A DNA stretch of 64,000 nt from Buddleja alternifolia (GCA_019426215.1 CM033399.1:30017022-30081021), one strand, 5' to 3'; counted from the first letter of the stretch, positions 22,626 to 35,152 are shown. Numbers and translations are program-made. The notes: a model not told the origin generated them from the sequence alone.

Positions 22626-23157
22626 AATGTATTTCTGGAAAATGCAAATATGGGAAAAATAAAAAAGAGAAGGGTTAAGCTTATACCTAGCACGAGGGAA
22701 AACTTGAATATGAACTACGAAATGATCTTCAAACAGCAAGAACACCAAGCAGTTGCAGATAATCTTTAAAGAAACTCTGTAAAAACGGAAATTTGCCAAA
22801 GTAAAAACTCCAAGGAAGTATAAATTGGTATATATATAGTAAGAGGGGCATAGGAATCAACGGCATGGATTAATTGGTAAAAAGTAAATCTGATGGTAAA
22901 AAAGAGATGTCGTTTCGAATTCAACTGATGTCCCTCGAAATTCAAAACGGCTAATAGTTGGATCAGACACGTTTCTCGGGAAACGGCGTGTCAGAATTAA
23001 TGACGTAAACGGATGCAGAGTAATGATTACATAAAAGAGTCGAATAGTTATGATGAAGAGAATTAAATGCATTAAAAAGCCTTATTTATCTACTTCGTCA
23101 GCAATCACTCAGCTAATTAAAATTAGTTTCCTCATTACTACCGAAGTGGGGGACTAA
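22626..23157. promoter_or_regulatory. Antisense-gene promoter side and polypurine tract
   Basis: Non-coding. The minus-strand TATATATA near 22830-22840 could be a TATA box for the antisense gene. The polypurine tract AAGTGGGGGACTAA (23144-23157) lies next to the 3' LTR and primes plus-strand synthesis. Confidence 0.55.
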
Positions 23158-23755
23158 TGATGTGCCAAATAATTAAGTCATTCTTTTATCACTTTGTATG
23201 AATTGTATCGTAAAACTTCTATAACATTCTCGTATACGAGGATAAGAGATAAGTACTAATATATTGAAATAGAACACGTGGCACCCCAAGATCCGCGTGT
23301 TTTTAATTAACTGGGTAGGGTCGACCCAGGACCCAACCCTATAAGGACTGATCGTTGCCTCCGTCAAGTACATGTGTAAAGCATCAAAGGGTGATAAGTC
23401 TCATCTGTCATTCATTCTACAGTACAGAGTGAAGTTCCTATAAATATCTCTATTTATGAAGATTCATAGACGGAGAATCTGAGCAATAAATACCACGGAT
23501 TATACATCTTATAGCTTAGGTTATTCGTAGACTTGAGAGTACGATCCTATAATACAAATGTTAGATACCTTCATAATACGAACGATAGATATTACAATTG
23601 TTTTATTCGAACTACGTTTAGACTTGATCCTTTAGAGATACGTAGGCAGCTCGGTAGTATTCGAATGCAGTCTATAATCTTGAGAGTACGCTTGTTGGTC
23701 CGTAATTGAGGTCTTCTTGACTGAAATAGTGTGGGTTAAAATTCGTGCTAGATCA
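23158..23755 (+). repeat. Tat Gypsy 3' LTR
   Basis: 598 bp, colinear with 11934-12531. Confidence 0.92.
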
Positions 23756-25085
23756 GGTTCCACAATCAATGTCCTGACCACGAATCTTTCAAGCTAAGTT
23801 CTCTTTTAAATTTTTAATATTTATATTGATGACATCATTTGATTAAAATATAGGATACAAGAGTCAAACATATATACATGCACGTTAAGAGATGATTCTT
23901 GTCATTTACTTATATTTTATATAAATTGCGCATATGTGATAATTTGTGATAGCATTATGGTTTTGTTTAATTTAATAAATTTTGCATGTATCATGATTAT
24001 GGGCTTCATTGAAAATTGCCATAATGCATTATTCGTCCTTGTAAACTTGAGGCAAGTGGGAACTGGGATGTGTGAAAACTGGAAAGGCATGAGACTTTTA
24101 AACAATTCTTGCAACAAGTGGGATGTGGTTAATTAGTCACTTTTGTAAGTTAAATTTATAAAATCTTTTAATGCAAATTAAGTGTTTTAAATTTGGAATT
24201 TGACTGTCACATGTTTTGATGATCGAAAGGCATAGTACAAAAATATAAGTAAACTGTATGTGTACTCCTTGATGTGAAATTTTGAAGGATTGTGGTATAG
24301 CAATATATGTCAACATATGTATATATGGTTGGATTTCACGCACAATCAGATACTTTTATGATTATTAACTATTAGGTGACATAATTAAGTCTGAAGTGCA
24401 AAATTAAGTTTTTTGTGTAAAATAAAAAGATTATAAGAAAAGTCTTAAACATAAAAAAGAAAAAGATGTTAGTGTTACAAGACATAAGAACTTTCTTTCG
24501 TATTGAAGAACAATTTTGAATGCATAAGTCGTGAGCATATGGTGGAGGTTTGTTAAATAATTTTCAAATTAAATTCACTTGATTCAAGGTTTGATGTGAT
24601 TTATTTTAAATTCAAGAGTTGCGACTTTTCAGAGGTCTTAATTTGAACTAAAAGTTGAACGGTAATTAGTTCATGTCTGGAAAGTTGTATCATTATTCAA
24701 AAGTTGCATCTCTTTATTCAAACTACATGAGATGTTAGTGAAAAATGAGTTTAATTCCACTGTCTTCTTATGTAAAGGCTGAAGAAAGAAAAACTCCATT
24801 TTTATATTTCATATTTTATCAAATTCCGTAAACTCTTCTAAGACTAAAGCAGAATTAATCTTGTTTCTCTATTCATTGAATTGTTACAGCCTTTATTATC
24901 ATATTCCAATTCAAAGGACATCTAGAAATCAAATCGAATTAGTGAAATCATTGATTATTCTAGCTTTTTGGGTTATGTTAAACATAATAAAGCATATAGA
25001 TATATGTGATTGAATCTAGAGATGCACTTGTCATGTAAATAGATTTAATTCTATTCCTAAAATACAATAACATAAAGAAGAAAAT
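23756..25085 (+). other. Degraded Copia-B interior with a second Copia LTR-like start
   Basis: Mostly AT-rich sequence with no readable domain. At 24552 a purine tract GGTGGAGG is followed by TGTTAAATAATTTTCAAATTAAATT, which resembles the start of the Copia-B 3' LTR (purine tract and TGTTAGATATTTTTC at 35153). This may be the 3' end of another Copia copy. I could not find its other end. Confidence 0.45.
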
Positions 25086-25245
25086 GATATGTTAATTTTT
25101 GGCATTGATTTAGAATATGTTCACCATGTTCAACAATTTTCATCTTCTACGTTTGATATGAAAGATATGTACATTGCTAATGTGATTCTTGGTATTACGA
25201 TAATTAGAGATAATGATGGTTTACTCTTTCTCTCATTACATTGAA
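25086..25245 (+). pseudogene. Copia-B reverse transcriptase fragment
   Basis: The frame reads NDMLIFGIDLEYV (the YVDDMLIFG region with the first residues mutated), FDMKDMYIANVILGI and RDNDGLLF, then after a one-base loss SHYIE, where the CACTA element is inserted. The frame resumes with EKVLNQYR on the other side (33887). Confidence 0.8.
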
Positions 25246-25505
25246 CTCTACTACAGAAATGACCTATGACAGCGGTTTTTTTGGGCCTATGACAGCGGTT
25301 TTAACCGCTGTTATATGGGTTGACCTATTACAGCGGTTTTTAACCGCTGTAATAGATGACCCTATGACAGCGATTTTCAAGAAATCGTTGTCGAAAAACA
25401 AAAAAATAAAAATAAAATTTGAACCTATGACAGCGGTTTTGGCCAAAACCGCTGTCACAGGTACCCACTGTGACAGCGGTTCTTCGGGAACCGCTGTCAT
25501 GGTAC
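25246..25505. repeat. CACTA left subterminal repeat array
   Basis: About five copies of (C)CTATGACAGCGG-type motif, mostly arranged as inverted pairs with AACCGCTGT. In CACTA elements such arrays bind the element's own protein. Confidence 0.85.
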
Positions 25506-25799
25506 AAATTTTTTTTTCTTTTTTTTTATTATTTATTGCCCTATTATGATAATATTCCTGTACAGTAATATGCAATAAACCAACCAACAAATTTCAACTA
25601 ACAACAAAACATATTCAACATAAACAAACACCACCCCAAACTTCAATATTACCATCTCTTTCCTCCAACAATAAAATGTTATAATCTCCAACAAAATGTA
25701 CAATCAACTAATTAAATTACTAATGACCTTCCGAAATACAATAAATCAAATCTCAATTTACAACAAGTCACAATGTACAAAAACTACATTACCTAATTT

Positions 25800-28700
25800 C
25801 TAAGGAGCTGCTAATAAAATGTAACATGCAACTTCGCAGCGTACTTCATCAATTTGCTCTTGAGTATAGAAGGATTGAGAATCATGAAAGTACTGCAAGA
25901 TATATATATAGAGATTAATTGCAAACTGAAATGACGTTTCAATTACCTACCAAAGGTTTAATAATTTCAAAAGGAATAGAATTAAGTATATATTTGGATT
26001 ATGTATACCGCTGTTAGGATTATAGATTGTCCGTGGCTAATAATCTCTTTCATGAATCTCATAACGAAATAGCCACAATCTACCTCGTTGGTCTGCTGGG
26101 GGCACTACAAAAGCAATTAAAGTTACGTTGTATTAGAACACTAACTTCTATACGAATATATAATCTCATGAAACTAGAAAACGCTAACCTTTATGGTGAA
26201 CCATTGACAGACCGAGTTCTTGGATTTCCTGGATTGGTTGTTGCAATTTGCACGAAATATGTGCACAGCTCTATAAAAAAATATAAAAAACAAGGAAATA
26301 TGTTAAAAACAAGCAATTATGTGAAATAAATACAGTTTAAAAAAATATTAAATATAATGGATACATTGATTGAATGAAAAATTTATTGATTGATTTTTAG
26401 CATCATATCATCTCGGTATTGCGGCTCACCATGCACAGAATCCAGATAGTAAACAATCTCTTGAAATAGATCAATTGCAAGCAACAACCAATGACCCCTA
26501 CAAAGCATTCAATAGATAAGTTGAAAATTTATTTTGCGTAGCTGGTTTTACAAATTAAAGTCGAGTCTTTAGTAGCTCACCCGGTGTTGTAAGGTGCAAG
26601 AAATAACTTATTCGGTTGTGCACTCTGTATCATTACACCTGCTATGTACTGCACTTGTTGAATTTGCGGGCTTGTTTGAGCAGATATGGAATGTGGGCTA
26701 AGGAACCCGAAACTTGCAATTTTCCCTTCGGGGATCACACAGTTAAACCACAAACACCTAAATTGAGCATAAAAAATGAATTTCGAGTGACGAAAATAAT
26801 CGTAGTTCAGATGTAATAAAATAATTAAAAACCTTACTTTATGTACGCTGTAATGATAGAGGCTCCTATCTCTTTTCTACGCAGAAGGTGACAGATCTCC
26901 TCCTTTCCAATGAACTCTGGGAATGACAAATTCATAATGGATTCGTCCATGTATATATTGATCTGGGCACCAATCTTCATCATCTTCGTGTACTTTCCCA
27001 GAAATACAAGGTCATTAGGGAGTCCATCTAGTTGAAGGTCTGCACATATGTCTACTTCATTTGCAGGCTCGGCCACTGGAGATTTTCCTTTGATAGCTGA
27101 CCGCTTCGACGTCCCTGACTTACGGTTTCTAGATGATTTGGATGGTCCAAGAGACTGTTTAAGCAAGAAAATAAAAAATGAATCTTACACACCAAAGTAT
27201 ATTTAGTAACCTCAAACAAATTGTTATAATTTATTAATGACTAGCTATTAATTACATATCGGTGCATCAGTGACAATGACAAGACTCCCTGGCCAAGCAA
27301 CAAAGGTACCCAGACCATTAGAAATGGTGAACATTTCATCATTGAGAGGGACAGGTAGGAGTGTATTCGCCTCAACTGCAGTGTCAATGCGCACTTTTAC
27401 ATTGTTGGTGGCTAATGGACAGTTGTGAAGTGTTCTATCAGTCACCGGTCGATTGTATAGCTGTCCTTTAGCCACCACACGATATGATGGTGATGAAAGT
27501 GCTAATTGACATGGAGTGATACCCTACACACACATATATATATACATATATATATATACAACATTATATTAGAAAGTTTTGTATGATTTACAGAAATAGA
27601 GAGTCAATTAATAAACAAGTTCAAATTTTTACCCCAGGAAGCATCTTATAACCTGGTTCTGGGCTGCTATCTTTCAAAGAAATCACGTCATCTTCATGTG
27701 GCTGACGCGAGGTAGGGGCTTCCAAAACATCAATTCGTTGTTACATGGCAACCATAGTTTCGGAAAGGTTTTTCACCATGTTTCTCAAGTTTTCCATCTC
27801 CATTTCTGTAGCAGGCTTTGGATCCTTAAAATAGTCTCTTTGTGAGACCCCAAATCCAACACCCCTAACGCGACCCGGATGCTCTTTCTTTTGAAGAGCT
27901 TTAGCCAATAGGTCATCTCGACTCGTCTCATTTCCACTATGGCTAGTATTCTCTTGTGAAATGCTCTCTTGTAATAATATATTTAAAAAAAAAAAAATAG
28001 TGAACCTTGTGCTTTCAATAGTATTTCAAAACAAACATACAACACTTAGAGCTAAAATTGTCAATAACTCACCATTTCATTCACCACTCTTCTAACATTT
28101 TTGTTATCAATTTGATTTGTTTTATCGGAACGCGCAATCCTCCACACGAGTGCTCGTGTCACCTCTGTGCAATCGAATCCCGCATCCCTTCTTCTATTTA
28201 TCTATATTTTCATTAAAAAATATATATATGCATTAACATAGAGTTTTTATTAAAAAAATTGTAAGGATTCACTGCTAAATGAACTACATACCTCCATTTG
28301 CTCCACAAGAGCATGTCCAAGACTCGCTTTCTTGTAAGGATATTCAGGGTCCTTTGCTCTTTCCTGATTGTCCCTACTTATTTTCTGTTTATTACATTAT
28401 CAAATTATTAGCTAAATATAAACGCAATAACCAACAAATGAAACTGTAAATTAAAATGACTAGCTACCTGCCAAGGTTCACCTAAGCGAACATCTAAAAA
28501 TGCCGTCCAATCGGCTTGGGAAATCTCATATTGTGGGGGTGGGTTGACATTAATGTTTCCATCATCATCTCGCACATATTTTCTGCTTATGTAGCTCCTG
28601 AAGTTACGTGCTAGCCTCCCAGCTTCTGCTAGTATGTACTTTCGTCGACTTTCGTCAATATCAAATGCCAACTACAAAAAACAAACAACAAAGTATATAT

Positions 28701-29059
28701 AAAATTATAATTTAGAGAATATGATAATACATTAACACTTACAAATATGATAATATCTAAATTACCTTTATCTCATCCCAAACGTTTTTTTTTATTGGTG
28801 ACGGGACTTTTCGCCAATCACTCATGGTAATCGACACCTTCTGCCGAACCTGCACGCCTATATAACCAACAAATATTGATTTGTTTGGGTTAACTGACTG
28901 ACCTCTGTCATTCCAGCCGACAGGTAGCCTTATGCATTTACTTCTGGCATTGATAACTTTTTTCATAGCCGTGACACCTCTCCGTATCTCCACCTCATGA
29001 ACGCTATCTGATCCATATACATCATCCTCGGGAAAACTACCATCAGGATTTGAAGCCAT
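25800..29059 (-). pseudogene. CACTA second gene: Transposase_24-like, DUF8039-like and Ulp1 protease domains, 12 exons
   Basis: ATG at 29059 (MASNPDGS). Exons read from GT-AG borders: 28766-29059, 28468-28671, 28292-28384, 28073-28201, about 27633-27968, 27256-27524, 26838-27154, 26581-26757, about 26404-26497, 26189-26270, 26009-26104, 25800-25892. The first exons give the plant En/Spm Transposase_24 pattern (RLPVGWNDRGQSVNPN, ISQADWTAFLDVR). Exon 6 has a DUF8039-like block (CQLAL, LPVPLNDE, GTFVAWP). Exons 9-11 encode a C48 cysteine protease: GHWLLLAID (His), YYLDS (Asp), CPQQTNEVDCGYF (Gln and Cys), so the catalytic set is present. A TAA at about 27745 in exon 5 and a missing donor after exon 9 suggest decay. 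Confidence 0.8.
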
Positions 29060-29406
29060 CAACCTACAAAAGACAAAAAATACAGAAGTTAGATTCATAT
29101 AAATTTGGCAGATTCATTTGGCAATAATAATTTTCAAATAGAAGTAATAAATACAGAAGTTAGGTTCATATCCATTATTCTAGAACGTAATTATCCTAAA
29201 CCACAAAATAAACAAAATTTAATTCCCAATTAAACACAATTAACCCCCAGCTAAACCAAATTAACCTCAATCAACCCCCCTATTTCCCTTAAATTTTCCA
29301 CAAAAAATAGGCAAATCTCAAGAATATAAATTTACTAGAAACTAAGTATAAATATTGATAAAAAAAGAAGTCTATCATACAATTATGAAATAAGTTCAAA
29401 TACCTT
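29060..29406. other. Spacer between the two CACTA genes
   Basis: AT-rich. A TTGTAG acceptor lies just before the second gene's ATG (about 29065), so a 5' UTR intron is likely here. Confidence 0.5.
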
Positions 29407-32400
29407 TCATCGTTTTCTTTTTGTTATTGGCTTAGCAGTCTTTTGCTTCCCATCGGTACGACCATTTTTTTTAGTACAGCGACGAACTGACGAATTAATC
29501 CATATTCCCTCTTGGTGATCTTGTCGCATATCCAATTCATCATCACTTATATCCAAGTCATCATCACTATCAATTGATTGTGAATCACCTAATGAGATAG
29601 GATTTTCTCCATCATCTTTACTTTCTTCATAATCATCATCAATACAAGTATTTTTGTTTGCCGATAAAACAATGGACCACCTCTTATCAATAGGATCGGT
29701 AACAAAAAACACTTGCTTAGCTTGTGACGCTAAAATGAAAGGTTCATTTTTGTATCCCACCCTTTCAAGGTCTACTCGAGTGAAGCCTATTTCACTATTA
29801 TCGACACCATGTTTATTGTTAACCCACTTACACCCAAATACAGGCACCCGAAACCAACTATAATCAAGCTCCCATATACGTTCAATCACCCCGTAATATG
29901 ATAAATCGGCATAGATAGGATTATTATCTTTCGCACTTGAGATATGCATTGTTTGAGCTACAAGACTCACACCACTATTCTGCATTGTACTTCGCTCATC
30001 TTGGTCTTTTGTATAGAATGTGCGACCATTTATACGATAACCTGAATAACAAAATACTAGTCTGTCTGGACCCATCGACAGTCGTGTCAATTTATCTGAA
30101 ACTGGAAGCTGTGGATTCTCTTTTTGTTTCTCTTCAAAATGCTTTTGGAACCAATCGATGAAACTCTTATTATGCTCTTTTGAAATCCAGCTCTCATTTT
30201 TAATTGGATTGAATCTCCTAAGTTGGTTCTTATGCTCTTCAACATATGGGTCAACCTCATCGGTGTTGTGGAGCACATATAGGTGTGCCTGATCCTTTTG
30301 TGTAATATGAACACTAACTAATTGCTTTCCCATTAATCTGACTCCTCTATTCCCCCTCCCACAACATGAGACTTTGGAAGCTCTGCAACATTAGAATCTG
30401 CCAGATACTCTGTGCAAAATATAATGGCTTCATCACCTATGTACCGTTCAACAATGCAACCTTCCGGTCGACTACGATTTTTCACGTAGCCTTTCAATAC
30501 CTTCATATAACGCTCAGCCGGATACATAGATCTCATAAAAACCGGTCCACATAGTTGAGTCTCTCTAACCAAGTGAATGGCTAGATGAGTCATTATATCA
30601 AAAAAAGCAGGTGGAAAATACATTTCAAGCTCACACAAAGTGATGACAATTTGTTTCTGAAGTGCAAGAAATTGCTCAGGATCAAACACCTTGCTCCACA
30701 TTGTTTTGAAGAAGAGACACAATCTAGTTAACGTGTCTCTCACCTTTTTTGGCAAAATGGCCCGTATAGCAATTGGTAGCAAATGATCCATGATAACATG
30801 ACAATCGTGAGTCTTCAAGTGCTTTAGCTTCAAATCCTTCATTGATACAAGACTGCTAATGTTTGAAGAATACCTTTCTGGAACTTTCACTCCATTAAGA
30901 AACTCACATAATACAATTTTTTCTTTCCTGGCTAGAGTGTGAGCTGTTGGAGGCAAATAAGTACGTTTCCCATATTTGTTGGTGCCAATTTTCCTCTTAT
31001 CTTCATTTCAACCAAGTCTAACCGTGCCTTTACGCCATCTTTTGTCTTTCCGGGCACATTTAGAAGTGTACCAATGACACTATCAAATACATTTTTCTCA
31101 ATATGCATTATATCGAGAAAATGTCTAACATGTAAAGACGTCCAATACGACAACTCAAAGAAAATTGACCTTTTTTCCACCCAGTTTTTGCAAGGCCACC
31201 TGCAAAAGTCTTTCCAAATTTAACCTCCAAGTCTTTTACATTCTCAATCACTTCTTCACCAGTTAAGCACTTAGGAGCTCGGCCTTCTTCTATATTCCCA
31301 TTGAAAGCTTTCTTCCACCGACGATATCGATGGTTCCGATTTAGCCATCTCCGATACCCTTGGAATGCATATTTCTGAGAGTGTGTCAATCGATATTGAT
31401 CTGTACTCTTGACATATATGGGGCATCCACATTGGCTATGTACACCATATCCAAATAACATGATTCTGAGATTAAAATTTTCTTCTCTGAACCCGTCATA
31501 TACTTGAACACCGGTGTCCCACAACACCTTCAAATCCTCAATTAAAGGATCCAAGTAGACATCTATATCATTTCCAGGTTGTTTCGGCCCAGAAATGAGT
31601 ATAGGAATCATTATATGCTCTCGCTTCATGCATCGCGATGGGGGAAGGTTGTAGATCATCAAAATCACCGGCCATGTACTATGTGAGCTACTTTGCAAGC
31701 CATGAGGGTTCATGCCATCTGTAGCCAATACAAGGCGCAGGTTTCTTGATTCTTCACCAAATTCAGGGAAATCATCATCAATCTTTTTCCATTGAGGAGA
31801 ATCTGAGTAATGTCGAATCTTGTCATTTTCAATCCTTTCTTCAAGCCTTCTATCAGCATGCCATGTCAAGTCCTTGGCTAACTCTTTACTACTGTACATG
31901 CGCTTAAATCGTGGTATTATAGGCAAATACCACATGGTTTTGATAGGCGCAGATCCATTCTTCTTGTACCATGAGGCGCCATATTTTGGACAGGCCTTCA
32001 ATGATGCATAGTCAATTCTAAATAATACGCAATCATTGAGACAGGCATGTATCCTCTCATATCCCATGCCAATTGAGGTTAACATCCGTTTAGCCTCATA
32101 AGTACGATTAGGTAACACATTATCCTCAGGTAGCATGCTTTTTAATAAACCAAGCAAGTCTGTGAAACTCTTATCACTCCACCCATTGTTGGCTTTTAAC
32201 TTGTATAGGTTAAGAACTGCTTTCAATCTTGTGAATTTACTACCACTATACAGTGGTGTCTTTGAATCACTTGTCAAATTGTCAAACATTTTAGGACAAT
32301 TTCGCAAATCCTCCTCAATCACATTTGTCATCTCCTCCAAACGATCAGGCTCATAATCATTCATGTTGAAATCCTGTGATGGATATGATGTACCACCCAA

Positions 32401-32646
32401 ATCATCCAACAGGACACTGCTTTCACCGTGTCTTGTCCAACGTTTGTAGCTTTTATCAATTCCATTACACACCAAATGATCTTCCAACTCACGTGGACTA
32501 ATTTTCTTTCCAAAACAACAACGTAAACACGGGCAAGTGATCCTAGTTCGATCTGGTGCATGGTCAACATCAAACTTTATGAACTCTTTCACCCCTTTCT
32601 CATACTGTTCCGACATACGATCTGCTAAAATCCAACTTCGATCCAT
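29407..32646 (-). pseudogene. CACTA TNP2-type transposase, three frame breaks
   Basis: ATG at 32646 (MDRSWILADRMSEQYEKG), the Transposase-associated domain with CPCLRCCF. Then Transposase_21: LRLVLATDGMNPHG (catalytic Asp region), TWPVILMIYNLPP, PGNDIDVYL, GCPIC-like GCPIYVK. Past a one-base loss in an A run at 31171-31176 the protein continues KRSIFFELSYW, HFLDIMHIEKNV. After another shift near 30970 comes the DUF4218 part (LKTHDCHVIM, LEMYFPPAFFD, MYPAERYMK) and from 30333 the DUF4216 part (FGCKWVNNKHG, DLERVGYK). The gene is intronless here over 3.2 kb. The stop codons at 31108, 30932 and 30333 all come from frame changes between well kept blocks, so inactivation is recent. Confidence 0.92.
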
Positions 32647-32871
32647 TTTGATTCTGAATTAATTAAATTAAACAATTTTATTATCAGTTGATAGTTAAAT
32701 TGATTAAATAATTTTCATTTTAATTTATTTTCCATTATTCTAGAAAAAATTCGGCAAAGTAACAACGCAAAATTTTTTACCAAGTTCTCGACTTAATCTT
32801 CACCCAGGTAGGTTGCAACCAACAAAATTCAGATATACAAAAATATTTTTTAATAAATAGGCAAGTCTCAA

Positions 32872-33150
32872 GAATATACACAAATATACATACACCCACA
32901 CATACACAAATATATACATACACCCACACATACACAAATATATACATACACTCACACATACACAAATATATACACATACATCCACATATACACAAATATA
33001 CATACACCCACACATACACAAATATATATACATACACTCATATATACACAAATATACATACACTCACACATACACAAATATATATACATACACCCACATA
33101 TACACAAATATATATACACACACCCACATATACACAAATATACATACTCA
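32872..33150. repeat. Minisatellite upstream of TNP2
   Basis: About nine imperfect copies of a 26-32-base unit of the type ACACAAATATACATACACCC. It lies 230 bases upstream of the TNP2 start, between coding region and right terminal array. Confidence 0.85.
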
Positions 33151-33580
33151 AATATTTAAATCTATATATACTCTATATGTGTGTGTATATATATATATAT
33201 ATTTATCTAAAAGAAAGTACCTAAACTAAATGGACCACTGCGGCGGCGGCGGAGGTGAGCGGCGACGGCGGGCGACAACGGCAGCAATAGCAGCGGCGAC
33301 GGCTACTATGTATATATATATATATATAAAGAGTTAAATATATATAGAATATATACATATATATGCACATATATATATATCTAAAAAGAGAAAGAGAGAT
33401 ACCGGAGCGACGGCGGCGGACGGCAGACGGAGCGGCGGACGGCGGCGCGAGAGAGAGAGAGAGAAACCGAGAGAGCTAGAGAGAAAGAGAGAGATGTACG
33501 GTGGTGGTGGTGGTGGTGAGAGAGTTGAGAGAGAGAGAGAGAGAGAGAGAGAGTGAGTGAGAGAGAAATGAGGGGCCGGG
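33151..33580. promoter_or_regulatory. CACTA right-end promoter region with GC-rich and GA-rich tracts
   Basis: CGGCGG-rich blocks at about 33238-33305 and 33405-33450, TA dinucleotide runs, and a GAGAGA run at about 33450-33570 sit between the terminal array and TNP2. The long open frame in this stretch is a product of the repeats. Confidence 0.5.
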
Positions 33581-33584
33581 TTTT

Positions 33585-33886
33585 CCGTGGCAGCGGTTCG
33601 TGGCCGAACCGCTGTCACATGTGTCTTTGTGACAGCGATTCGGCCAGAACCGCTGTCACATGTGCATTTGTGACAGCGGTTCGGCCGAACCGCTGTCACA
33701 TGTATATTTTGTGACAGCGGTTCTGGCCGAACCGCTGTCGCATTCATTTTTATTTTGTTCTGGCATCATATGACAACAGTTCGGCTTGAACCGCTGTCAT
33801 AGGTCCGAACCGAGTACCCCCTATTACAGCAGTTTTTCAAAACCACTGTCATAGGTACGCTGTAATAGGGCTTTTTTGTGGTAGTG
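33585..33886. repeat. CACTA right subterminal palindrome array
   Basis: Five or six units in which TGACAGCGGTTCGGCC is followed by its inverse AACCGCTGTCA, spaced by short ACATGTG linkers, then the terminal GTAGTG. Confidence 0.88.
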
Positions 33887-34623
33887 GAAAAAGTGTTGAA
33901 TCAATATCGTTGTTATCTTATTAGTACTCCTTTTTATTCTAGCATTAAGATGGTTAAGAATACTGGCAGGTTATTAAAAAACTTGAACAATGTTAGAGTT
34001 ATTGATTGTCTTATGTATGCTATGATTGGTACTAGATCAAACACTGCTTGTGTTGTTGGTAAGTTGAGTAGATACTCGAGTAACCCAAGTCTTGAACATT
34101 ATTAATAGGTTTTTGAAATATGTAAAGAAAACTATTAACTTGGGAATTTGTTATAGAGGATATTCTTCAGTTTTGGAAGGATTAATTGATGCTAGTTGGA
34201 TAATTGAGCTGGAAGATCATATGTCCACAAGTGGATGAATCTTCAATCTTGGTGGGGGAGCTGTTTAGAGCTCTAAGAAGCAAACATGCACTTGCTTCAA
34301 GTAGTAAAGAGGCGGAATGGCTAAGGAATTTGTTAATTGAAATTCCGGTGTGGCCAAAGCCGATGCCACCAATATCAATTCACTGTGACAGTGAAGCCAC
34401 ATTGTCAAGGGCCCATAGTAAGGCGTATAATGAAAAGTCCAGACATATTGGACTAAGACATAGATATGTGAGACAATTACTCACCGATGGAGTAATTACA
34501 ATTGATTTTGTACGGTCTTTTGAAAATTTAGCGGATCTTTTGACAAAAGGATTGACGAGGGACTTAGTACAAAAGATTGCTAAAGGGATTGGACTTAAGC
34601 CCATATTTTTGGACCACCAATGA
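33887..34623 (+). pseudogene. Copia-B RT thumb and RNase H remnant
   Basis: Continuing from the CACTA site: EKVLNQYRCYLISTPF, GRLLKNL, CLMYAMIGTRSNTACVVGKLSRY, with a stop at about 34103. RNase H follows with frame changes: LIDASW, STSG, SSKEAEWLRNLL, HCDSEATLSRA, RHIGLRHRYVRQLL, ENLADLLTKGLTRD. The catalytic acids in CDSEAT and SKEAE are kept but the domain is broken by stops near 34100-34200. Confidence 0.83.
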
Positions 34624-35152
34624 TGGAAACTCAACTCCATCTCAAAATATGAGAATCAGAGTTCAATGAGCAAAGTACATCATATGAAGTGGTTGAAGCA
34701 CTAATACTATTATTCATCCCGAGGAAAATAGTGCTTGTACCTGTAATGTTAAAGGAAGGTGGAGTTTTATACTCTTAATAGATTTATAACACATGTGTGG
34801 TAAAGTGTTTTTATTACGGGGGCACTTTTGATAAATCTACCTATGTGAGTGTCGAAGGTGGTGCCGCCTTCTATGCGTTAAGGGCTTAAGAGCACTCATG
34901 AAATGGGATATAGACACAAGGCCAATCCACGTGTCGGCTTTTCGAATACTCAAGATTATTGGATATATGTGTGTGTTAGCGTTCTCGATTTTTCATATAG
35001 GAAGTTGGTTCAAAGACAAGTCTACCATTCTTTCTGATTAATTTTGAAATGCTTTCACTAAGTAATGGTTCAAGTCGTGAGACACCATTATTTATGCACA
35101 TAATCCGGAGTCTATGTTATAGATATATTTAATTTTAAAAATGGTGGAGGAT
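34624..35152 (+). other. Copia-B 3' non-coding region
   Basis: AT-rich sequence from the pol stop to a purine tract AAAATGGTGGAGGAT that adjoins the 3' LTR. Confidence 0.65.

Larger units (their letters stand above)
11934..23755 (+). mobile_element. Tat-lineage Ty3/Gypsy retrotransposon (11.8 kb)
   Basis: LTRs at 11934-12531 and 23158-23755 (TGATGT...CTAGATCA). The flanking bases are AGTTC and GGTTC, a 5-bp target duplication with one mismatch. Internal order: primer site, gag, protease, reverse transcriptase, RNase H, a second RNase H (aRNH), integrase, then a long 3' region with a spliced antisense gene. The second RNase H before integrase and the antisense gene are hallmarks of the plant Tat group (Retand/Tat/Ogre). 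Stops in gag, pol and integrase show it is defective. Confidence 0.9.
25246..33886 (-). mobile_element. CACTA (En/Spm-type) DNA transposon, 8.6 kb
   Basis: Ends are CTCTACTACAGAAATG (slightly altered) and, reversed, CACTACCACAAAAAAG. The 3-bp duplication GAA (25243-25245 and 33887-33889) is confirmed because it lies in the Copia-B codon for Glu in HYIEKVLN. Both ends carry arrays of the palindromic motif TGACAGCGGTT / AACCGCTGTCA. Two genes lie on the minus strand: a TNP2-type transposase near the right end and a spliced second gene with a Ulp1-like protease near the left end. Both have at least one disabling change. Confidence 0.93.

Noticed and set aside
25241..25590. Open frames on both strands over the left CACTA end
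   Set aside because: They arise from palindromic subterminal repeats, not from a gene.
33334..33747. 137-codon minus-strand frame
   Set aside because: It consists of terminal repeats, GA tracts and CGG tracts; no start context or domain.
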